A stretch of 64,000 bases of DNA, from positions 310,001-374,000 of the forward strand of contig CM065884.1 in NCBI GenBank assembly GCA_033439255.1. The letters are read 5' to 3'. Below are positions 1 to 9,971 of the stretch, piece after piece. Below the pieces are notes generated by a model that saw only the letters and a list, made by a program, of their open reading frames with translations, had not been told where the DNA came from and ran no database searches. The DNA is from Hericium rajendrae (lineage: Eukaryota > Basidiomycota > Agaricomycetes > Russulales > Hericiaceae). How positions within the stretch are numbered: the first letter of the stretch is position 1; each line of letters opens with the position of its first letter. A program made the translations under genes and the position numbers.

Positions 1-610
1 CGACGAAGGCCGCGGGCGCGTACCGCCCGCCGGGCTTGCGCGGGCAGACCGTGTCGCTCGCTTACAAGCGCGAGGAGGACGGCGGTTCGCCCGCAGGCAG
101 CGGCGCCGCGACGCCGACCCGCGGCCGCGGCGGCGCGCCGCACCAGAACGGGCGACGGTATGTCCCGGGCGCGGCGCCGACGTCGCCGTCGCCTGTGCCG
201 GACGGTGATAAAAAGGCGCGCAAGCGCAAGGGTGGGAAGGAGAAGAGGGGTGGGGAGGCGCCGGCGGGGGTGAATGGGAATGGGGAGGTGGGCGAGGCGG
301 CGCCATTGCCTGCGCTGAAGGTCAATGGTAATGCGCCGGCGGCGGTGACGGCCGAGGAGCCGCAAACGCCGCTCGATGGCGTGCTGGATCCTGTGCAGAA
401 GAAGGTTAGGAACCTGAACAAAAAGGTCAGTGGAGTTTGCATTGTCAAGTATGGGTCCATTGTTGACGACGCTGTTTCGTGTAGCTCAAGGCCATCGACG
501 AGCTGAAGGAGAAGTCGCAGCGCGGCGAGCGGTTAGAGGCGACGCAGCTAAAGAAGATCGAGAGCGAGGTAGAGATCCGGAAAGAGCTCGCTTCGCTCTC
601 TGTGTCGTAG
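1..610 (+). CDS. Eukaryotic translation initiation factor 2A, C-terminal part (5' end outside window)
   Basis: The reading frame enters from the left edge and ends at TAG 608-610. It encodes the C-terminal tail of eIF2A, a ribosome-associated cytoplasmic factor that can deliver initiator tRNA independently of eIF2. The N-terminal beta-propeller is outside the window. What is visible is the family's AYRPPG-type motif near the edge, a long basic Gly/Ala-rich linker (KKARKRKGGKEKR), and a terminal helix reading VQKKVRNLNKK, then LKAIDELKEK, then LEATQLKKIESEVEIRKEL, which matches the eIF2A C-terminus. One intron, 426-484, has a GTCAGT donor and a TAG acceptor and joins LNKK to LKAIDE in frame. 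The next gene is convergent. The assignment rests on the tail only. Confidence 0.8.
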
Positions 611-974
611 TATCCCTCCCGTCTCCCAATGCACATCTTCGTTCTCCCTCTCGCTGTCGCATTGCTCATATTTAGATGTTTTGGGGTGGTTTTGCATGGA
701 GATGTTGTATGACCGGACTATCTGTGCTGTGCTCAAGTTTTACTTTATTGGGGATCCATGTACTGCAATATTGTGTTCGGATACATCGTTGGATGCATGG
801 TTGTGGATTCTGGTTGACAGCTAGCTTGTGTTCGGCACCTAAGCAGCCACCCTGAGTTGACTCTGAGTCATAAATGGGAATCAAAGCGAGCCAGCCGGGA
901 TGGTCTTGGTGCACTGCGAAAGTTTCGGTATATTCGTGCACGCCGTCCGTGGGTATAACCACTGTATAACCGTC
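611..974. other. Convergent intergenic region
   Basis: This is the 3' flank shared by the eIF2A gene and the methyltransferase on the other strand. It is more AT-rich than its neighbours, as expected for overlapping 3' untranslated regions. No coding sequence is supported. Confidence 0.5.
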
Positions 975-1818
975 CTACACCGGCTTGGTAGCCCTGGCAA
1001 AGAAGAAATCGACAGGACCGCCGTGCATCTTCCCAGGCGCCAGCTTCTCGAACGAGAAGTGACGCAGCCCCGCGCCCTCAAACGCGGCGCGCATGTCCGC
1101 CTCGCTCAGCCCAGCAGTATGCGGCACGATGTGGTGATACTCCGGCGCGACGAGCTCGCCGCCGTCGGTCATCCGCGTGATGTCCGCGACCATAAGCTGT
1201 CCGCCCGGCTTCAGGAAGAACGCAAGCACGCGCGAGATATCGCCGATCGACGCGAAGTGGTGGTACGCCATCGAACACTGCACGCTTCACATCAGCCATC
1301 GTCAACGCCGAGAACGGGAAGGAAAGCACGCACGACGACGACGTCGAACTTGGCGCCGCCGAGCTCGCCCTCTTCGCCCTTGAGCTCGGCGCGCACGGCG
1401 CGCATCTCCTCGGGCGCGATGCCCTGGGTCGCGACGCGCGCGTTGTAGATGTCGACCATCCCCTGGCTGATGTCGACCCCGACGAGCGCCTTCGTGTGCG
1501 CCGCGAGCGCGCGCGACACGGCGCCTTCTGGGGTCAGCGCGGCGCGTGCAAGGGGTGGGCAGACGCACCGGTTCCGCAGGCGAAGTCGAGCACGGTCGTG
1601 GTGTCCTCATCGAAGGGGTGCGCGGCGCGCACGGCGGCGGAGAGCTTCCTCGCGAGCTTGCGCACGGAGGGCCGGTCGTCCGTCGTGTGCGCGATGCTGT
1701 CGAAGTGCTGCTCGTTGGCGCTGGCGATGTCGCTGGGGGTGTGCCCGTGGTCATGGGGCACGGGCGCTGCGCCGGCGCTCGCGGAGTCGGCGTCGATGTC
1801 GATGATGTCGTCCGACAT
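975..1818 (-). CDS. Class I SAM-dependent methyltransferase
   Basis: A predicted 248-residue soluble protein from three exons. Introns are 1528-1568 (GTGCGTCT donor) and 1278-1333 (GTGCGTGC donor), and removing both keeps the frame (747 nt). Motif I is VLDFACGTEGAVSRAL at about residues 78-93. A second Rossmann strand, GVDISQGMVDIYN, would contact the adenosine ribose. DVVVCSMAYHHF is the motif IV region, and LKPGGQLMVADI is the usual post-motif strand. The order matches Methyltransf_11/25-type small-molecule methyltransferases. The substrate cannot be inferred. The start is the ATG of MSDDIIDID; an upstream in-frame ATG exists but would add an unconserved leader. The length is normal for the family. 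Confidence 0.82.
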
Positions 1819-2726
1819 TGTAGATCTGGATTCTAGGATTCGGGTTAGATGTGGGAAGGTCGAGGTCTGGAGAGGTTTTGAGCAGGGGTTGAGAGCAATG
1901 GCTTGGACGCTTTCTGGCAAAAGGTCCAAGCTTTATACCTTGCATCCCAAAGAGTACCTCCACAGACATGAACACTTGAGATGAGTGAATCGGTGGACAG
2001 CTACCTTGATATTTACAGGATCACAGACGCTGGGAGACGCCTGCAGATGCTGGGATACATTTACTTCAACAATAGACGCCCATGGAGGCCCGCCGTTGGA
2101 TCAGCGCAGTGACACACAGCAGGACGCCTGCACGCCCTCACAGAATGCATTACGGACGGCCAGAATGCAAAGTACATATTCAAAATTTGACAGAAATCCC
2201 ACGATAACAGTCAGTGTCTGATTCTCAACGAGCGGCACAAGCCACTTACGCCAGATACTTACAGCATGTCTCGCCTGAGTGCCCCTCACGGCATCTCCTG
2301 TCTATATTCAAAGTGCAATCCAATTCCAGAATAGATAGCATTCGAGAACAACAACAGCCGCCCAGCGCGCGCCCGCGACCTGCAGCCGGCCCACATGTGA
2401 CACCTGGTATCCTACATGCAGACCCTAAGTAACCGCCGACCGAGCAGCGGGAGAATAACCGATAATCAATATGTGAGTAACCGTACCAGCGTCAGTGAGT
2501 CGTGGTGGCGCCGCGGCGACCACTGTCAGTAATGCGTCTATCAACCCGTGAAAGCGTAAGCGTGAATATGAGACTGGGAAATGCAAGATGCGATGCAATG
2601 CGATGAGTGAGTGAAGATGCGGATAGCGGTGTGCGCGGGTGCGCGAGCGTGTGTGCAATGAATGGAGCCGAGCCCGCATGCGGGTCGGGTGGGAAGTGTC
2701 GTCGGGAGTCGGGGAGGGTGAATAGC
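1819..2726. other. Intergenic region
   Basis: This stretch lies between the 5' end of the methyltransferase and the 3' end of the lyase, both on the minus strand. Only short, codon-poor frames are present. It should contain the methyltransferase promoter, but no clear TATA element was recognised. Confidence 0.5.
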
Positions 2727-4092
2727 TCAGAGCTTCTCGGTGATGGCCACCGAGAAGTCAGTGAACCAGGTGTCCTGGTCCTTCGGCGAGGCGTAGTCAT
2801 CCGAGTGACCTGCACACTGATCAGCACGGCGCCAAAGACCAACGAACAGCAACACGCACCGCCGAAGAACGTCTGCATCTGGATGCCGCGGATGCGGCCC
2901 TGGCCATCAGGGCGCAGAATGAGGCCATCAACATTAACGACGCTCTCGCCATTGTAGAACAGCTCGAGCTCGCCATTCGCCTGCCCCGCGTCATTGAGGC
3001 GCACGCGCTGGCTGACCGTGTTCCACACGCCCGCGGCGAAGTGGAAGCTGCCGCGCCCGACAGAGTTGCCGTACTCCGGGTTGCACTCGCTCTGCGGCGC
3101 GACGGAGCACTGCTTCTTGTTCACCGCGAACTGCGCGTCCTCGAAGTCGGGCAGGTACGTGTAGAGCTCGCCCTCGCCGTCCGCGCGCCACATCAGGCGC
3201 GCGGAGAAGCATTTGGGGTCGCGGCGCCCGCCGGAGCAGGAGACGGCCTCTTCGTCGCTGTCGCCGCCGTCTGCAGGATTCGTGAGCACGCATGCGACTA
3301 ATGCACGGGAGAGAGGAACGCACAGAGGCCGGGGAGCTTGCCGCCCTTGTTCCAGTCGAAGCCCTCGGAGAACATGACCGAGTAGCCGAACGTGGCCTCC
3401 TTCGCCTGCGTCAGGTCGACGGCGCCGGGCGCGTAGAACGAGAGGCCGCCCTGCGGCTGGTGGTCGTACGTGTACGAGCCCTTCGGGTACGTCGCCTGGA
3501 TCGCTAGCTTTGCGTCGGGCCCGGGCGACGTGACGTACTTGTGCCCGAGCGACTTGATCTCCTTCGCCGGCTTGATCGTGGCGTCGTCGAGCGGGAGCGC
3601 GTCACTGGCGTCTGTTGAGGTCGTCCATGAGTCGGATCCCTGCGAGACGGGGAACAGCATGTTGAGCAGATCGCCGATCAGGCCGGTGGATGACTTGGAG
3701 GATGGCGACGCGGACGGCGAGGGCGAGGCGGACGATTTCGTCGAGGAGGATGCTTTCGACGAGGCGGATGCTTTCGACGAGGCGGAAGTCTTCGACGAGG
3801 ACTCGGCATCCTCGTTGCCAGTGACCTTGTTGTTGTTCTTTGGGGCGGCCGTAACGGACGGCACTGCCGCCTCAGTCGATGTGATCGCGACGCTGGACGC
3901 ATTGTGGCGGCATGAGCGGCGTGAACGGACCTTGGGGACGTCGCGCGGCTGAGGCTGGACATGCTGGACATTACGGATGTGGTGCAGCATGCGGTGGTCG
4001 AGGTGCGATCTGTGCCCGTGGCTCAGCGGCATCGCCGCTGCGGACGAGACCAGAGCGCAGATCAGAACAGATAGAATGTTGATGGAGTACAT
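2727..4092 (-). CDS. Secreted polysaccharide lyase, PL14-like
   Basis: A predicted 420-residue secreted protein from three exons (introns 3271-3323 and 2810-2859, both with GTGCGT donors; 1263 nt in frame). Residues 1-20 form a signal peptide (MYSINILSVLICALVSSAAA). Next comes a basic segment, then a low-complexity Ser/Lys/Pro linker of KASASS-type repeats at about residues 100-135, probably O-glycosylated. The C-terminal half has the beta-jelly-roll signature of fungal polysaccharide lyase family 14: YSVMFSEGFDWNKGGKLPGL, then YGGDSDEE, FSARLMWRADGEGELYTYLP and TFFGGHSDDY. PL14 enzymes cleave uronic-acid polymers by beta-elimination outside the cell. The substrate (alginate-like or glucuronan) is inference from the family. 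The single odd feature is the long disordered N-terminal spacer. Confidence 0.75.
3727..3801 (-). repeat. 18-nt minisatellite inside the lyase linker
   Basis: Near-identical 18-nt units (gaggatgctttcgacgag on the plus strand, with small changes) occur about four times and encode the repeated KASASS/KASSST linker. Copy number may vary between strains. Confidence 0.75.
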
Positions 4093-5163
4093 TTTGTATG
4101 GAAAGAAGGAGAGGGAAGGGAATGAGAGGAAGAAAAGGGAAGAGAATAAAGGCCAACGCTGCGAACAGGCGGCCCTTTTGTTCGATTTCTAATTGTCTCC
4201 CACATTCAAGCGCTCCTTGGCGTGCACTGCACATGTTGGCCAACAATTTGCTGTGCCTGGGCGTCGCGAACTTGATTCCAAGCAAGATCAATTCGAGACT
4301 TCTTTGATGTCTTCAACCACTACGCCTGCCTATTTTGGACATCGTTCCTCATCACACCTGTCAAAGTCTCGACAAATGGTTCATATATATATCCAAAAAT
4401 GATCTAGACAGCATCAAGACAGAGATATATTCAGAGGTCTCTGCGCTGTCGATGACGATAGCGAAATTGTGACGCGCGGGTTTGGGGTGGGAATCGTCAG
4501 GCCACCTCACTTCCGCCTGAACTTGGCCTGAACGAAGCCCCGTGGAGACTTCTGCCAGAGCCCACACCAAATGTGTCATATAATATCTATCATATCCTGC
4601 AAGTGCCAGCTCAAACCCTTGACAGAAGCCGCTCAAGTCTGTCAGACTTCTAGAACCACGCCAGGACAAACGTGGGCATCCAGCATCATCAGGGCCATAA
4701 ATGATAATCCGAAGTCGGTGCGCGAGATGTTTGATGATGGCGGCGATGACCAAGTTTCAAGGGGACTGCGGCGATAGCGCGGCCTCGTACTGGTCTCGTT
4801 CTTGTTGACCCTCGAGAGCCTCGAGTTTCAAGGAGACAACTGGATTCGAGATGCTCGAGAGGCGTTCAACGGCAATTCACGTTGAAACAAACTTGGGTCC
4901 ATCACGAAATGCGGAAAGTGTCGATAAGCTGCGACAAAAATGAAGTGATATCCTTCCAAAGCAAGTTTCGACCATCATGGTTTAGCAGAAACCTCGGACA
5001 GTACTGGGGAGAGCAATCAATTCGCCCGTGGCAGGAGGGAAATTACGAAATAAATTATTGCGACTTGAAAACACACATAGTATCTAAGAGCCCGTCGATG
5101 TCAGTAGACGACATAAGATTTCCATTCGTCATATAAAAGGTATACCCAAAGCACAGTCCCAGG
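4093..5163. other. Intergenic region
   Basis: About 1.07 kb upstream of the lyase gene. It contains no frame with gene-like composition and presumably holds the lyase promoter. Nothing else was recognised. Confidence 0.5.
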
Positions 5164-6413
5164 TCAATAATAATGCAAGAACAGCAACGACAGCGTCGCC
5201 CCAATCAAGAACAGCAATATCCACATGCGGCCGTCCCGCGCACGCCGCCTCGCCTCCCGCAGCTGCACGTTCCCCGTCTCCACGAACGTCGTCGTGGCAA
5301 TCGCGTCCTCGTACAGCTGGTCCGTGACCTCCGTCTGCCGCGAGAGCTGCGCGACGAGCTCCATCTGCAGCGCGCTGATCTCGAGCAGGCGCGTCTCGGC
5401 CTGCTGCACCGCCGCAAGCGTGTCCTCGACGCCGCGCAGGATCTGCGCGTTCTCGCTCTCGAACTGCTGGATCTGCGACTGCGTCAGCTCCACATCCTCC
5501 TCGTCCTCCTCCAACTCCAACTCCGCGAAATCCACCGGCGGCAGAGTCGACAGCGACGGGCCCGGCGCACCGAGCGTCGACGCAAGGCCGCCCAGCCAGC
5601 TCGACGCGCCGTCCTCGACGACAGCCGCGCCGAGCTGCAGCGCCTCGCGCGCCGCGCCGGACCCGAGCGTGCGCGTGCGCTCCGTCTGCCGCCGCACGCG
5701 CTCCGCCTGCAGGTCCCGCTGCGCCTGGCCCGCCTCCGCGAGCCGCCGCGTGAGGAACCACGTCACGCCCGCGTTGTGCGCCGCGACGAAGTCGGACGCG
5801 GCGCTCGCGGCGTCGTGCCGCAGGCGCGCGGGCAGCATGCGCAGGAGCGGGTTCGCGTCGCGCCGCGCGAGCTCTTCGCGCCCTATAGCGTGTGTGTGCT
5901 GTCAGCGCATGTGGATGAGGGGAGGGGAGAAGGGGGACGCACGCTTCTCGAGGGCCTCCATGTCCTGCACCCGGTCCGCGCACCGCGAGAGGATCACGCG
6001 CGCCTGCATGTCGATCTCGTCGCGCTCCTCGTTCGAGAGGTACCTGACGTCCGCCCACGACTGCTCCAAGTCCCCAAAGTCGAGCGCGCGCGCGGCCTGC
6101 CGCGCGAGCGGCGGCCGGCGCGCGTGCACGTCGAGGTACGGCCGGCGGATGGTGGCGAGCATGCGCGTGAGCGTGTGGATGTGCTTCAGCTGTGCGGCGG
6201 TTAGTGGTGCGTATGCGGGGGTAAGGGCGGGCGCACGATGTTGTATGCCTCCTGGATGTACTGCTGCATGAGCGGCGGCGCGGAATCGCTTTCTTTCTCC
6301 CCGGGCACACGTCGCGAGGGCCGGTTCAGCCGCCGCCGCTTCGTGTCGGGCAGTTCTTTGCGCTTTTCTTCCACGAGTGCGCGGAACTCCGATGTGAGGT
6401 CTACGGCACCCAT
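5164..6413 (-). CDS. UFE1: ER t-SNARE, Ufe1 / syntaxin-18 family
   Basis: A predicted 380-residue tail-anchored SNARE for Golgi-to-ER retrograde fusion. Three exons; introns 6190-6236 and 5883-5942 both have GTGCG donors and leave 1143 nt in frame. The N-terminus, LTSEFRALVEEKRKELPDTK followed by KRRRL, is the syntaxin-18 N-terminal signature. A middle helical region follows (YLSNEERDEIDMQARVILSR). The C-terminus has an acidic stretch (ELELEEDEEDVELT), a t-SNARE heptad helix beginning IQQFESENAQILRGVEDTL, and a single terminal membrane anchor (MWILLFLIGATLSLLFLHYY). The gene is head-to-head with RPA34, 211 bp apart. Identification is strong because both domains and the anchor are present in order. 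Confidence 0.87.
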
Positions 6414-6624
6414 GGTGGTAGCTGTAGAATAGGAAGAATAAAGAACAGAGGGGTAAGTGCAAGCAGACCAGCTGGCGCGGGGAAGACGATGCAATGCGTC
6501 TACTTGAAGATGCACACACGTGGAGAAGGGAGGAAAATAGCAGCACGTGACACACTTTCTCCAGAACGCCGACGCTAAGCGCCCATCTGCTCGACGTCCA
6601 TACCTCCTCCTCCACACACACACC
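6414..6624. promoter_or_regulatory. Divergent promoter region, UFE1 / RPA34
   Basis: A 211-bp spacer between two divergent ATGs must contain both core promoters. No canonical TATA box was seen, which fits two housekeeping genes. The limits are set by the start codons, not by mapped sites. Confidence 0.5.
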
Positions 6625-7499
6625 ATGTCCGCAGTCGCAGCGGCGCTGAACGCCTCCATGGCCAAAGAGCGCAAAAAGTCCGAAAAGCGCAAGCGCAAGG
6701 AAAAAGAGAAGGAAGCGGCCACAGCGCACGCAAAGGAGACACAGCCCGCGCCGCTCGCCGCCGCCGACCTCGACTTCGGCGCCTTCGACTACGACGCACT
6801 CAAAGCCGACCCCGACGCTGAGCTCTGGCTCGTCCGCGTGCCCTCCGGCGTACGCCCCCCCATCCGCTCTAGAGATTAACCCCGAACGCTCACGCGGCAC
6901 AGATCAAGCCGAAGCACCTCGAGCACCTGCGCATCGATGCGCCCTCCGCGTCGCACACGGGCCGCGTCGGGAGCCTCGTGCGCAAAGAACAGACGTACGA
7001 CGTCTGGGCGCGCGACCCCGCCGACGTCGACGCCGACGCGGCCGTCGGCGGCGACGAGCTCGGCGGGCTCGCGGTGCTGCTCCCGCGCGCGAAGAAGGGC
7101 GGCACGCTCCACCTCAGTGCGCCCCCCTTTCTGGTCTTTTGTTGTACGGTGCGAAGGCTAAGTGATGGTGCAGCGCCGAAGGCGGTCGCGCGGCATTTGG
7201 TGCTGGCGCTCCCGCCTGCGCGGGTGGAGGCGGAGGCGCCGTTGCAGACGTACGAGAACCCGCCGCGGCACGCGTATCCTGAGGAGATCCTCACGCATCG
7301 CTTCAGGCCGTTTGGGGCGCGGGAGAACGTCGATGAAGGAGGTGCGGAGGCTATGGACGTGAAAATGCACACAACGTCGCCCGTGAGAGTAAAGGATAAG
7401 GCGAAGGCGAAGGGGGCGAAGGAGAAGGGGCGCAAGCGTAAGGTCGAGGAGTCACCCACGAAGGTCAAGAAGGCGAAGAAGGCAAAGACGGATGCGTAG
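6625..7499 (+). CDS. RPA34: DNA-directed RNA polymerase I subunit RPA34 (A34.5/PAF49 family)
   Basis: A predicted 254-residue nucleolar protein, the partner of RPA49 in the Pol I heterodimer that helps initiation and elongation on rDNA. Three exons; introns 6850-6902 and 7117-7173 are in frame (765 nt). The N-terminus is basic (AKERKKSEKRKRKEKEKE). The dimerisation region starts with FGAFDYDALKADPDAELWLV, reaches RVPSGIKPKHLEHLRID, then GRVGSLVRKEQTYDVW. A family-typical HRFRPFGA motif is followed by a Lys-rich nucleolar tail (KGRKRKVEESPTKVKKAKKA). The order ELWL-R-P, KHLE-LRI, HRF-PFG with a basic tail is diagnostic for RPA34.5 even though overall conservation is low. Confidence 0.78.
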
Positions 7500-7759
7500 T
7501 GCGCTGGGCAGGCGTTCAATTGGATCTAGTGTACTAATATGGCGACGTTCAGGGTTCACGCACGCATGCAAAAGTATATACAGTCGACAAATAATTCTAT
7601 TCCATGCATCATGCCGCTAGCAAATATGGATATCAGGCAAATGCACGAAAGCGATAACTTAACAGCTGCAATCTAGATGGTAATGGTACTGACGGAACGG
7701 ATTATAGTTGAACAGGGAATCGATTGGGTACGGGTAAAGGTAGGTGTGGGTACATGGCG

Positions 7760-9679
7760 CTAGGCTTTGGCGCTTGTGCGCACTTTGAGGCCGAGCGCGG
7801 AGACGAGCTCGAAGCAGGAGACGAGCAGGAGCTGGCCGATGAGGTCCATCGATGCGGAGTGGATGGGGAGGGCGTACATGTCGGGGTCGAGCCCGCGCGA
7901 CCATAGCAGATTGGTCAAAGCGCGTGCAAGGAGGAGAGCAATGGACACCTAACAGACTGATAAGCAACGTAGGGGAGAAACGGGGAGAGTGCTTACCCCA
8001 CAGCCGAAGAAGGGGAAGACCACGGCGAGGAACACGATGGGGAGGTGCAGCCAACCGACGGCGCGCAGGAAGACGAGGTAGATGATCAGGATGGGGAGCG
8101 TCACGCAGAGGAGGGTGAGCATGACGACACGGGTACTCGGTTCGCCGCGCGGGGGCTTTTGTGTACTGGTGGAGGACAGAGATCCCGCGGCCGCCGCATG
8201 CAGGGCCGTGGAGAGGCGCGACGTGAGGATTGACCCGACGTTGCCGGGAAGGCCTGAGGTGCTAGTGTCAGGGCTGTCAGAGATTCGGGAGGGGTGAGAC
8301 GGTACCGCTGATGACGATCGCTAGGAGGGCATAGCCTTCGTAACGGTCGACGAAGGTGTCGAGAACGATACCTGTACCAGAGCTGATCACCATGGCGCCA
8401 AAGAGTGGCGACCAGCCCTGAGTCAGAAGATGTTTGACGTTGGGGTTCCGCAGAGTAACGGCGCCGCAAGCAAAGAAGGAAAGTACGACGAGAACAATGA
8501 CGACGAATGGAATAGGCGTGTTGACGACGTGTATGAGAGCTGAGGAAATGATGCTGAGAAGAAGCAAGGTGAGGAGATCGCCGAGGCAAGCTGCTATTGG
8601 CGGAGCAATGTTATCTACACGGAAGATCAGCCTTCCTCGAAGATATCCAACGTCGACCAGATTTACCAGGATCACGCCCCAATTTTCGGCATAAGATGAT
8701 CAGTCCACACATGAACGACCCAAGAAGGGCGGCCGACACGCAAGTTGCAGACATGGCTGATGCTGCGACCATTATAAACCTGAAGCAATATAGTGTGAAA
8801 TTTCAATGTCCAATGCAGATCTTGAAAATCGCACCTACTCGACAAAGCCTGATTGTGAATCCTTGGATCCTGGCCGCACCGGCCGAGGTACTCGCACATG
8901 GTGCAGCGTACTTCGTGCTAAGTGAAACAAGGCAGTGGAGTTACCAGCAGCAGGCAGCGCCTCTGACTGGGGCTCATTGGGCGAGGACACGATTAAACCC
9001 AATATGAAGGACACGATCGCGGCGACAAAAGACACCACAGTCGCCTGGACCTGCAGCAGCGCCAAGTTGCCAAGAACGATGGAGTTGCGCGTCACGGGCT
9101 TGTCGAGCTCGCCCATATTGCTCGCAGTGCTCAAACGAGCAGAGAGATTCATTTCTAGGTTGCCTTTGAGATTGAGGACCACGGGCACGATCATGATGAG
9201 CTCTTTTATGCGGGTCATGGCCTCGCGTTGCTGTAGTAGCCATCGGTGAACAACCCACATGTAGAATAACACTTTGACTTACGGAGACGCGATCCAGGAG
9301 TTCTCCTGTGAGCATGAGTCCGGTCGTTGTGAACAGCAAAGTCGGCGTTGTCTATTACGCGTCAGTAGGAGCATAACGGGTGGGGGTCTTGCAATACCTC
9401 GACGACGATGCTCTGTATGTGATACCGCACGCTCTTCTCTTCTCCAAACAGTCGGTCACGCCAGCGTGGTCCGACACCAGGGCCAAGCAGAGCAATGGCC
9501 CCATCGTCCTCGCCATCTAATGCGTTGTCCTCATCGTCATCGACATTTTCGTGGAATCGTGGGTATTGTTCGGCGCGCTGCAGACGTGCATTCGGCGTAA
9601 CGGGGACGTCCTCGAGACGGGACATCTCGATGTCGGACACGCTCTCGAGCGAGTCCGACGGCGTCGTGGAGTGCGGCAT
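7760..9679 (-). CDS. SLC41/MgtE-type divalent cation (Mg2+) transporter
   Basis: A multi-exon membrane protein with two MgtE-like halves. The cytosolic N-terminus is acidic (HENVDDDEDNALDGEDD). The first half contains LKGNLEMNLSARLSTASNMG, the Mg2+-pathway signature of SLC41 carriers, and the second part of that half contains DNIAPPIAACLGDLLTLLLL. The second half includes LPGNVGSILTSRLSTALH and ends PDMYALPIHSASMDLIGQLL, again the paired signature. Introns confirmed by frame include GTATTG...TAATAG after SIVVE, GTAAATCT...CGTGTAG before DNIAPP, and GTAAGC...TTAG before VSIALLLA. The splicing of about 8760-8940 is not resolved. These carriers move Mg2+ across the plasma or organelle membrane. 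The start is the ATG of MPHSTTPSD, 292 bp from ADA3. Confidence 0.82.
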
Positions 9680-9971
9680 CGTCGTTGACGGCGGGGGCGG
9701 GCGGCATAGGCAAGCGAGAGGCGGGGGCGCGCACTGCCCGATTAGGGCAACAATTAGGGCGCGTGGGAACGGGGTCGCGGTGGCGGGCGCAAACCTTGTC
9801 TCCTTCCTCGTCGTCGGCCTCGTCCCCGACGCTCCTCTCCTCACCGCCCGTCGCGTTATCGGCCAAGCGGCCCTGCATCGTGCGCGCCCTCTAGAGTCCG
9901 CCCGCGCCGCTTCTTGCTCTGGACTGCGTCCTTTGACAGGAGGGTCAGCCCGCCTGCCACATCCGGGCGCT
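9680..9971. promoter_or_regulatory. Divergent promoter region, SLC41-type transporter / ADA3
   Basis: A 292-bp spacer between divergent start codons, GC-rich and without a clear TATA box. It must contain both promoters; no specific sites were identified. Confidence 0.5.

Noticed and set aside
5129-6310. A 393-codon minus-strand frame overlapping UFE1
   Set aside because: It is an Arg/Ala-rich shadow in another frame; the SNARE motifs and tail anchor are in the annotated frame.
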